Source of the DNA: Datnioides undecimradiatus
Taxonomy: Eukaryota; Chordata; Actinopteri; Lobotiformes; Datnioididae
DNA length: 64,000 nt
Reading direction: 5' to 3'
Assembly (NCBI GenBank): GCA_008933995.1
Contig: WARS01000044.1
Span: 1,818,866-1,882,865 of the forward strand
The translations under genes and the position numbers were made by a program. This document shows positions 40,535-50,250 of this stretch, in pieces; position 1 is the stretch's first letter; each line of letters begins with the position of its first letter. The notes beneath the pieces were generated by a model. That model saw only the letters and a program-made list of their open reading frames with translations, was not told where the DNA came from and made no database searches.

Positions 40535-40595
40535 CTTGGAACTGGTTGAATTTTATTGTGCCCATCCTCTCTCCATTCCGAAACATGACTTGGCC
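40535..40595 (-). CDS. gabbr2: gabbr2 exon: GQVMFRNGERMGTIKFNQFQ segment
   Basis: This 61-nt micro-exon encodes GQVMFRNGERMGTIKFNQFQ plus the first base of a split codon (phase 1 end). It matches human residues about 413-432 and belongs to lobe 1 near the C-terminal end of the Venus-flytrap domain. The acceptor is CCTTTAG and the donor is AAG then GTATGT. It was recognised from the conserved FRNGERMGTIKF motif and from frame continuity: 61 + 81 + 151 + 133 nt restore phase 0 by the start of the 29939-30046 exon. Confidence 0.94.
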
Positions 40596-41521
40596 CTAAA
40601 GGGAAGGAAAAACAATAAATATGAGTCTTTAATCAAACACATACCATACATAATTTAAGTTATAGTAACATCCTATTCCCCTGAAGAAGATGCATTATAA
40701 GCAGTACAGTAAATTTCAGTAGGAAAAAAGGAGCTTAGTTAAGCTAAATTTATGCACAGTGCTTTCCTGGAGTGTTGGCAGGCAAAGGGCAGAGTTTCGG
40801 CTCCTGCACATACTGCATCTCATTTGATTAGAAGTGGCCAAAATTGATCTGTTTACAGAGGTAAACAAAATTATCCTTGGGCCAATTCATTTGCTAATAT
40901 CCTTGGAACAACATCAGATCAGCAAAGCTGCCCAATTTAAATGTGTTCACTCACATAGCATTGGTAGCAATCTGGGCTCAGACAGTGTTAAAAGGCAATT
41001 CTTTGAGTGTGTCTCACACTGGGCTGCAGGAGGGAGGGAAGTGGTCAATGAAGGTAGCCAAAATTTGATTTGACATTCATTTCTTCTCAAAAAGGGTGTG
41101 TTTTTATTGGTCGAACGACCGACCTAAAATGACGAGAAAAGAACGCTGGATGGTCCCTGATTTCAACTTCACAGGAACAACACGAGCAATTTTAAATCGA
41201 GGAGCGTCTGGCAAATGCAGACAAGGTAGACAAAAGCAATTCAACTTTGTGGCAATATCGTCAGACATATTCAAATCAATTTGGCTTCTGATGCTTTATC
41301 TCTCCCATGTATTCTCATTCTTTCTTTCTCTTGTTCTATTTTCTCCTTCCCTCTGTCTCCTTATCTCTCTCTCTCCCTCTTCATCTACCAAGACTGTTCA
41401 ATTAATTCAGCCCGCCATCTGCTTACAGAGCTCCTTAATTACACATTTAACTGGGTTTACATATTACTGGCTGGCTAACAAAGGTGAGAGCAGTGAGTGA
41501 GAGAGATGGATGGATAGATGG

Positions 41522-41527
<6 letters not shown>

Positions 41528-41557
<30 letters not shown>
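41528..41557. repeat. GA microsatellite
   Basis: About 15 GA units, preceded by GATGGATGGATAGATGGA, a small GATG-like run. Confidence 0.95.
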
Positions 41558-41562
<5 letters not shown>

Positions 41563-44289
41563 ATTTGCATTGGCTGATTAAAAGACAGCTGAGGGGGAAA
41601 TATGGGGAAGGAAGCTGGAGAGCCAATTTTGCCTCAAAAAGATGGCAAGCTTTGAAGTAGCAGAGCAGGATCCCACCCCTCTGTTTGAATCCCGGTCTTT
41701 GTGTGGCATCTTTGATGTTTGCCTGAGTGTGTGTGTGCAAGCACGTCTATGTGTACGCTCTTAATATGTTGCCACATTATGCTTATGTACACACATGTAT
41801 CCATGGTGTTGTGTGGTGTGCTAGCAGAGCAGCTTCTCCTGAGACACGTTGGTCTGCCTTTAACTCAGCGATGCACAGCAGACTCATGCTAGTGATGTCA
41901 CACCACAGTGTCAATCTGACTGGTCAACTCTAAAAACTTTCTTATGTCACAGCGCTGCCCTTTCCTACAATATGCCGTGCAATTATGCTTCAAACGTAAG
42001 TGGGACAATGGAGTGCATCTCAGTTCAGCTCATTAGGTATTGCATTCAGTTAACTGTGGTGTGTAAACAAGGTCAGACAATGTGGGTTGAAAAGAGGAGA
42101 ACTTGACTTGAACTCATAATGACTGTGAGTGTATGAATCCAGGTTTCTAGAGGAGATGCACCATCATGCTCTCACTGTGCATTAGTATTGCCACCATAAT
42201 TGCCTTTCACATCAGCAAAAGTGGAGCTATCACAAACCTTATTGAAATGGTGTGGTGATTTTAACAGCCCCCCAATTTGCTCTCTCAAGAGTATACACAG
42301 TATGCAGAATATGCAAAGTATATCAAACATATGCAGAGGCAGTGACTCTGACATTCTTAATTGGAAATAAATGTCTGTGCTACAAAGATTAAATTAACAT
42401 CTTCTGACCACTATTCAAAGGAACTGACTGTAAAAAGCCTCTTTCCATGAGGTATTATGCTCCTGTGCAGCTTAGGCAACCTCACTGGAGTGTGTTGACC
42501 CAGACAGGTGTCCCTTGTCTAGTATTCAAAGGACGTTCAGACCTGAGTCACAATGGTGGCTGATGGAGCAATCAGTGTGCCTGTGCGTGTGTGAGTGAAT
42601 GTGTCTTTCTGAGGTGAGAGAGTTGGAGGTGGCCAGGTATTGCGTTGTCGGTGGAGGTGAGAATACTGTCAGTGACATGAATTCTGGGGTCAAATGAGAT
42701 GTCGGTCTGTGGGTTGCAGGTGTGACATCCTCTGAGTTTTCAGGGGTTTGAGGTGGGAACACAGTTGATGCATGGAACTGTGATGCGTGTGTGCACACAC
42801 AGACACACACACATTAACAGAGAGCAACAGATATGTGTGTCTCTGTTTGAGGTTACTGTCAAGCCTTAGGCTGTGCTACTCACCATTACCCAGAAAGACA
42901 CTGATACCAACACAATGACCACTGACCACAGATAAAAAACCAGCCAAACAAACCTATACCCACACACTTGTCATCCCCAATCACAAGCTGCTGTGGCTCT
43001 TCCCATGCAGCCCTCCCTGGTGATTTCCAGCGTACATCATCCTGTGGTTCTGGCAGCTATCTGCACTCTGTCCGCCCTGAAAGTCTCCCCCAGCTAACGT
43101 CAGCCTTCTTCTCTGTGGCCCTGACAGCAGCCAGATCAATACTGTGGAGCCCTCCATGATCACTCTACTGCTGCTGCAGAGGCCACTGCTGCTCTTCATT
43201 CGGGCGTGGGACTGGGATCAGCCCAGAATGGATATGGTTTTGTGCCCATGAGACATGCTGTGTGCACACAGCAAACACACGACGTGAAGTCGTGACATTG
43301 GGAAAGACACGAGGCTCAAGTCAGAATGTGATCATAAACACATGCACACATAACATTTAAAATGAGGGCGCACAGCCTGAATTTTCCATTTCCTTGGTGC
43401 TTGCATGTGGATTCAGTTTATTGGAAACCCAGTGGAAGTTATTGCAATTCACCAGCAAACCGATCAAGTTGTGTAATAGGTGCTTTTGAAATCTGAATTC
43501 AAAAATAGCATAAAAGATGTATGCAGTGTGGAAGGGAAATTGCCTTCCTATGTCTTTGATCGTCATGTGTGGGTGGAAGTTTCTATGTGCTACCTGTGCG
43601 CTACGTACAGGGAACACTTTTGATCTCATTTCATGTAATCCCTTAAAAGAACAGCCATAATAGCCAACAGATCTCAAATCTTTTGGTACAGCGATGCATT
43701 TAATTATGCTGCAGTGCCGCTGCCTTCAAACAACATAATTGTTTACCACATGCACAATATTCCTGCTCAGAATGTTTTATTCTATTGAGGATTTGTGGTT
43801 GTCAAGATGACAATCATTAGAAAAGAATTTAGATGGCTAAACCATGTCTTATTTTATGCATGAATATGTTCTTTGCAGACTAAGATTTGTAGACTGAGTG
43901 CAGGTCCACATTAGCTTGCCTTAATGTTAAATTAACAGAGCTGAGGTTATGAGCAGAGCAATCACACACTGCCATTACTTCTGGTTAAAGAAGTACAATA
44001 AGTCAACACATCACAGGTTAGGTGTCTGACCACAGTGTTTAAGGCGTGTTTACTTTTCACTGGAATTTTTTCAGCCAGGGGGAAAATCCTTCAGCAACAT
44101 ACACTGCAGTATCTTGAAACTGAAATTATGATCCAGTAATTCACTAAATGTAGATTAAAATTAAATTTCCACCAATCTAAGCCTGACCAAAAGACAAAAC
44201 AAAAAGAATAAAATGTGACTTTGAACAACTACAATTTTAAGAAAGCGTGAAAAAAAAATTCTTGATAAAATTAACACTACCCAAACTAA

Positions 44290-44520
44290 CATATGTTTAC
44301 TCACACACTACAGTGTACCTAAGACAAGTATGAAGAATTGCACAAGTACCTCACTTAAGTGCAAAATTTCATAATAAATATAAAATAGACTTTTCCTCAT
44401 AATGAGCACATACTTCTGTCATTTTTTAATCAAAAATTTAAATAACTTTTACTTGTAATTGAGTACTTATTCATTGTGGTATTGCTACATTTACTCAAGT
44501 AAAGGACTTCAGGACTTTTT
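44290..44520. repeat. Decayed hAT-derived fish repeat (ACTCAAGTAAAGGA family)
   Basis: The stretch ACTTTTACTTGTAATTGAGT followed by GTGGTATTGCTACATTTACT and CAAGTAAAGGACTTC closely resembles the end of a very common teleost repeat whose termini read CAGTGGTGGAAG. AAGTACCTCACTTAAGTGCAA at 44344-44364 fits its interior. Similar shorter pieces occur at about 37340-37395. No clean ends were found here. Confidence 0.45.
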
Positions 44521-45657
44521 CATGGCTGGTGTCCACATATGTAGGATATATAGAAATCAATATGGATATGAAGAAAGAGAATGAGACTTCTAGGCTTTCC
44601 AAACAACCAAAAAGAACTTCATCATCTTCTGTGTGCCTGGAGTAAAAACTGAATGAAATGTTACATGGCCGTCAACATTCCTATACTGTTTTGCTTCCCA
44701 GAGTCTCTGAGGAAACACTTACTGTCAGCCTGCTCCTGATCAGCAGCCCTGAGTGGGTCTGTGCTGAGAGGGGTGAGAGTAGAGGGGTGAGGAATGACGA
44801 CCCAGAGGATCTGGTACAGTGCTACAACACACACATACACCTCCAGGGACATTTGTCCCAAAGGACTTCACGACAGCACAAGTCAGCAGCCTCTACTGAT
44901 TTTCTTCAAGGCTAGTTTCCTCTCTGTCTTCCTCACTTGCTCTGTTGACATGAGATACTGTATTAACATCTGCATTGATACTTTACATCTCTGTCCACTT
45001 CTTGTGTCTCACCTTGACTTTAGTCCTTCAGCCTTTAACATTTCCTCAGTGTCAATGAGTAAATTTAGTATTTCTCAGTAAGGCCAATCCATCACCCTTT
45101 TCTCCTCACTTGCAGTTTTTAGGCCATTCATTTGTGTTGTGGATTGATATGAGCAATCTTCTAACATACTGTAAGGCCCTGCATGCCCACTGGCTGTCAT
45201 GGCTGGGAGCAGCATGCCATCCCCTGATAATGGAGTGGCCTTTACAGGGGAACAGGAGATATCCTCTAACAGCTCAATAGGAAGTGGGAGTGAGTGCATA
45301 CACACAGACGCACACATACAGCTTGTAGCTAGCATAGCCACCAGGATCAATTTTAAATGCATTGGACTGAGTCGGCAGCACCAAACAACATCACTGTAGG
45401 CTTTATACAGACAAGGATGACTAAGTAATCTACTTTGCAAACAAGCTTCCAGTCTTACAAAGCAGTAATTAGTGCCTGTATGTGTTCTGACGTTTGCACA
45501 TTCTATACTGTACAATCACAGAACATGTACAATTCACTTGTACATGGTGCACCGTGTTGACATGCAGTAACATTCCCAGCTAGATGATACATTTTCAAAA
45601 AAAATATGCGTTTTATGTGACAGTGACATATTTTATGGGGTTTTGATAGTTACAATA

Positions 45658-45661
<4 letters not shown>

Positions 45662-45701
<40 letters not shown>
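45662..45701. repeat. GT microsatellite near a gabbr2 exon
   Basis: A 40-nt GT run; in the gabbr2 transcript it is CA and starts 199 nt past the donor of the exon at 45901-46143. Confidence 0.96.
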
Positions 45702-45704
<3 letters not shown>

Positions 45705-45900
45705 CCTTTCTCCCCCACCCTCACTGTTTGTGCCTCATCAATCTTAACAAAACCCTTTTGCCTGCATGTCCTTGTGATTAAATACGTTGACCTGATGGGT
45801 CACTGTATAGTAAAATAAAGTGATGTAAAGTAAAATAAAACCATTTTTACTTCCAACAAGTCAGACTCTACATATTTGACAAAAGTGGCATTCTGCTTAC

Positions 45901-46143
45901 TGTAACGCCATAGAAGTTGGTCTCGTTCATGACGTCCAGCACCATTTTTCCCACTTCGCGGTCATCCACAGTGAAGTTGTGGTAGGTGTTTTGCCGCTGT
46001 TTTACTCTGAGCAGTTCCATCACTCGAGTCAAGGTTTTAGCAATGACCCAGATCCCATCGTAGGCAAAGCCATGGAACTTGCTGGCCTCCACACCTTTCT
46101 GCTGAAGCTCTCGGCTATACTCCCTCTCATACTCCTTTGGGGT
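45901..46143 (-). CDS. gabbr2: gabbr2 exon: Venus-flytrap, SKFHGFAYDGIWVIAKTL segment
   Basis: This is the longest exon seen, 243 nt (81 codons, phase 0). It opens TPKEYEREYSRELQQKG, contains the hallmark SKFHGFAYDGIWVIAKTL, and ends VMNETNFYGVT. Human residues about 334-412 match, with two extra residues in the fish. The N-E-T sequon corresponds to the known human N-glycosylation site near Asn404. The acceptor is TTTCTCAG and the donor GTAAGC. In the transcript a 40-nt CA tract lies about 200 nt past the donor and a 47-nt CA tract about 500 nt before the acceptor. Confidence 0.96.
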
Positions 46144-46642
46144 CTGAGAAAGAGGCAAAAGACAGTGTTGTATTAAATGCTTGATTATTTCAGATGCACT
46201 ATTATTGGTGTAACTTAGTTGAAGGAGAAGGGATTATTTTCCACATAATTTGAGATACAAAGTAACTGGAAATGCTGTTTTTGGATCAATGCTCCTCTGC
46301 TGGGTAGTGCAGTGTGGAAAAAACACATGATTGATTTTGGTTGGAATCTGTGGTTTAAAAAAAACATGCTTCTGTGGTGTCTTTTTGTGGAAATCCACAG
46401 CAATGTTAAAATTATTGAAAAGTACAAAAACCTTCAGTGATGACTAAACTCTGGTCTAAAAACAGAAACAAAAATTAAGTGAATTCCAGCTGCAACAGGG
46501 AGACACATTTTCACATTCATCAAATGTATCATTTGACCACATTTCTGAAATAATATCAGCGTTAAAGGCTCATATACAGTATTCAGTCTTTATAAATGCT
46601 AGCAAACAATTATTTGCTGTGTACAGATCTGAAGTTAAGTAG

Positions 46643-46694
<52 letters not shown>

Positions 46695-47138
46695 TAGCTC
46701 CTCTGTTCTGTGAGTGCATGTGAGTACCTCGCTAACCTTTCAAGTGTCTGTTTTCAACATGGCCACTGGGTCACAAACTCTCAGCAAAACAGTGCACTAA
46801 ATATACGTTTCTGAAAATATTGAGGTGAGATATTAGTAACACAGTAACAGAGTCTGGTTTGTTATTTGATCAGCACTGCTTAATTTGACAGTTTGACCTG
46901 AATTTCGTGAGTCATGTGTGCAGGCGCACCTCGGCTCCAGTCCCATATGTAATGCTGCTGAATGTATACTGATCCTTTCAGGTTGAATTTAAAAGCAGTA
47001 GGTTATTCAGCTCATGGGTCCTGTCGATTCTTCTCACTTATTTTAATTAATTACCTCTGGCTTCAAGCCTTTTGACACACTGAAATACATGTTAACAACA
47101 TTACAGTCTTCTGAAGTACAACAGTGGCTGTCACTCAC
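46144..47138 (-). other. gabbr2: gabbr2 intron, 995 nt
   Basis: Apart from a 47-nt GT tract (CA in the transcript) at 46645-46691, nothing recognisable is seen in this intron. The 419-nt intron at 47328-47746 to its right is unremarkable unique sequence. Confidence 0.8.
46645..46691. repeat. GT microsatellite
   Basis: A 47-nt GT run in the 995-nt intron; in the transcript it is a CA tract about 500 nt before the acceptor of the exon at 45901-46143. Confidence 0.96.
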
Positions 47139-47327
47139 CCTGCCAGAGATGCCCTTGATCTGCCGAGCACTGAGCGGCTCAAAGTCCACGCTGATGTATC
47201 CTTCCATGGCTGTGAGCAGCTTTTTGGTGGTGCAGTTGGTGGTGTTGGCCTGCTCCCACCAGTTGCCCTGGTACCAGCCGGGGATTATCCACTGGTATTT
47301 ACTGCCAAACATGTTCAGGTTATATGC
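47139..47327 (-). CDS. gabbr2: gabbr2 exon: Venus-flytrap lobe 2, [13 protein letters not shown] segment
   Basis: This 189-nt exon (63 codons, phase 0) starts [20 protein letters not shown] and ends [13 protein letters not shown]. It corresponds to human residues about 267-333 but is four residues shorter in the loop after WWEQ. The fish loop reads [10 protein letters not shown], with two overlapping-style N-glycosylation sequons (NTT and NCT) around the cysteine equivalent to human Cys302. The acceptor is CCTCTCAG and the donor GTGAGT. The exon sits 419 nt from its upstream neighbour, one of the shortest introns of the gene here. Confidence 0.95.
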
Positions 47328-47746
47328 CTGAGAGGGATAGAAAATAATAAAGATTAAAGCACTGTTAAAGCACCACCGCCATTAATGTGATATCTGTATA
47401 ACTTACACCTAATTATTCTTACTTAATGTGAACTGCTCTATACCCAAAATTAGAGTTTGGCCTTATAGTTTGGGTCTGGTGCCAGCAAGGCCTGAAGAAA
47501 TCCCAAAATCATGATTTAAGCAATGAGGCTAAAACATCACAAATCCAAACCCTCTGCAGCCGAATTATGTGCCTCGAAACATAACAACAAGGGCAAAACT
47601 TCTGAGCGTATGTCATAATGTCTACCTCTACTTCAAACCAGCTCGCATTGAGTCCAAATTTCTCGTTAGAAGCAATCTATCAGTTCTATTAATCTATCAG
47701 TTGTGAAACATTTTCTTGGTATAACTTTGCAGGACAGAGGACTTAC

Positions 47747-47812
47747 ACAGCAGAAGACTTTAGAGGCCAGGTTCTCGTCAAACTGGCCAATGATGATTCT
47801 CACGTCGTTGTC
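47747..47812 (-). CDS. gabbr2: gabbr2 exon: Venus-flytrap, DNDVRIIIGQFDENLASK segment
   Basis: This short 66-nt exon (22 codons, phase 0) encodes DNDVRIIIGQFDENLASK then VFCC. It matches human residues about 245-266. The closing CC pair corresponds to human Cys265 and Cys266, which pair with Cys302 and Cys237 respectively; partner cysteines are present in the exons at 47139-47327 and 53026-53127. The acceptor is TTTCTCAG and the donor GTAAGT. It is too short to stand out as an open frame and was found from splice signals and family knowledge. Confidence 0.93.
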
Positions 47813-49466
47813 CTGAGAAAAGAGAAGCACAAGATGTCATGGTTTAAATAACAAAAATTAGCATTTGTTTTAGAAAATGCTGCAGCAAAAATAAGATACA
47901 GTGTGGAAAGTGTATGATGTAAACTTGCATATTATATTATATTATTCAAGATTACATTGCATCACTGCCACCATCCAGTTTAGTGCTTAATGCTCTCAGT
48001 GCAAGCTTGTTATTGTGGTTTTGTGACTGCCTGCCTTTACAGGAATGATGCAATACATGCCAGGCATTTCTGCTCATTCCCCTGAAACAGCACTTCTGTC
48101 AATACATCCATTAGGAAAAAAAGTATATCTGCGCTGGGATCAGTTCTCCACTTACCTTTTCTCATCATTCTGCAACATCATACTTTATTAACAAATGGAC
48201 ACACGCAATCAGCCACGTTGCGTGTTCTGTATTTCCATCACTACATATATCCCATCAGTAGCTACAAAGTACGTGGGAGGTGAACCAGTGGCTGAGAGGC
48301 TAAGGCAATATTAAGTCGCATAGTGTCGATCCATAACAACAGAAACATTAGTGTCAGTGCACAGAATTGCCTTGCCTTGCCAGCCAGGCTGGAGAGCAAA
48401 ATTTACATGGGGATTCGGAGCACATGGCCTGGTGATTGACTCGGTAAATAATTCAGATTGCCCGGGTGGAAGTGTAGCATGTTTCATAGTGGGAAAAAAG
48501 ATCAGGCTCTGGGGCCAACAGTCTGTCATTTAGTGCGCACGAGCATATGTATCACGCAAGCACAGGCTTGCACACACACACGAAAGTGGAAGTGTTCACG
48601 CTGTATGTTTGTGTCAAAACACAAACACACACATTACGGCACAAAATTGCCCCAAATCTAATCCAATAATACTGACACAGGTTTGATGAATCTACATCTG
48701 GTCAACAAGGCTGGAGGTGATGTGTGATACATGGAGAAAAGTCTGTCATAAAGCCCTTATTCAACCCTGACAGTGCAGACAGACAGGCAGACAGAGCAAC
48801 AAATCCAGAGGGTCTGTTTTCACTGAGCAATATAACAGAAATCTGAAGACAGAGACAATCGATTACTCTTTGAACACTAGATTTAATGGAAGACCTAATA
48901 TATTATTTGGGGATTTGTCACCAACAGTGGTTGTGTAATAGGATTCTCATTGTTCTCAAACAAACTTAAAACTGAGTGTGTTTTCTATGGTAACGTCATG
49001 TTCTTTAAGTGCTACATGGAGTTCTCAAGTGTTCATGTATCGATTAGGTGAAAATGCTATACAATACAATCAACCATACAGTAAAACCTTTTAGTGGCAC
49101 AATGGACTGCATGCTGGGCCATTTTGAAACACAATTAAATAATAGAACACCCTTAGAACAAGATCTGAAGTCAATCTGGGTTGATAAGTAATGAAAATTA
49201 TGACAAAGGCTGCTTTAAAAAAAAAAAAAAAAAACCCAAAAAACAAAAAGTAACTAACACAGCAGCTGTAGTCACAGTGAACCTGTGGTGTCTCGCCTTT
49301 ATTTTGGATAATGAAAAACCATTACAAATACAGTTCATGAAGTTGTCTTCCCTCAGGCAGTCTCTACCGTATGACATGCATCCAGAGTGGGCAACCAGTC
49401 ACTGTCATCTTAATTCCAATTCCTCAAGGTGATTAGACACACAGAGCTTCCCAACAGCCAAAAACC

Positions 49467-49530
<64 letters not shown>
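49467..49530. repeat. GATA microsatellite, 16 perfect copies
   Basis: A 64-bp uninterrupted run of the tetranucleotide GATA (TATC on the gabbr2 strand), inside the 5.2 kb intron. Uninterrupted tetranucleotide arrays of this length are usually length-polymorphic. Confidence 0.98.
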
Positions 49531-49781
49531 TGACACACACATGCACACTCACACACTGAAGAGGATGAGGGCTTTCAGGAAGCTGAGCAGCTCTATCAAA
49601 AGGCTTCTCTGGTGGTTTCTCTTCAGAGCCAGAGTGCATGCTGGTACATTTAAGGGGTTCTTTTGTATAAAGCCCTCAGTGTTGTTCCACTGCTCTGGCA
49701 CCTTCACAATGTGTATGTGTGTCAATGTGTAAGAGGGGGCAGGTAGCAACTGTGAACTTTTCTGTGGTGCACTCTTGTGTT

Positions 49782-49786
<5 letters not shown>

Positions 49787-49817
<31 letters not shown>
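49787..49817. repeat. GT microsatellite
   Basis: A 31-nt GT run about 260 bp from the GATA array. Confidence 0.95.
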
Positions 49818-49819
<2 letters not shown>

Positions 49820-50209
49820 GTGCCAGCGGTCAGTTAATAGCACTCCCTTTTCCTGGAGGAAAGGTTCTTAACCCAAATGGCCAAGGACCACGGCCTCAGT
49901 ATGCATTCGGGTCTGCCTGGCAACAACATGAAAAGACTGTTGTTGTGGGTGAGGCCATGGGTGAGTGTGTACTGCTTGTGCATTACAGACAGACTGGGGC
50001 ACGATAGGGCCCCAAATTACCCCCATTGCTCGAGCTTTTATATAACTAGAACAATAATTGTTCTCAAAGAGGGCAGTGTTAAGGGCAGCCTTGACTGCTT
50101 TATCCATGACAGGGTTGTTTGTAACTTTATGATGGTGATTTATATCTGATAATGGTTTGAGTAATATTGTACCTCATAAGCCCAATCAGGCACTGTTAAG
50201 GCTTATTAG

Positions 50210-50210
<1 letters not shown>

Positions 50211-50246
<36 letters not shown>
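50211..50246. repeat. CA microsatellite
   Basis: A 36-nt CA run. It is in inverted orientation to the GT run at 49787-49817, about 390 bp away, so the two could pair in the transcript. Confidence 0.95.

Positions 50247-50250
<4 letters not shown>

Larger units (their letters stand above)
40596..45900 (-). other. gabbr2: gabbr2 intron, 5305 nt
   Basis: The intron holds a GA tract at 41528-41557, a GT tract at 45662-45701, and a decayed interspersed repeat at about 44290-44520. A somewhat GC-rich unique patch lies at 42970-43210. No exon or separate gene was recognised. Confidence 0.8.

Noticed and set aside
42970..43210. GC-richer patch read as a possible exon
   Set aside because: Both strands give peptides without recognisable motifs, and no convincing acceptor-donor pair frames a conserved segment.
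49467..49530. Regular array that could be mistaken for a CRISPR-like repeat
   Set aside because: It is a pure tetranucleotide microsatellite with no spacers, in a vertebrate intron.
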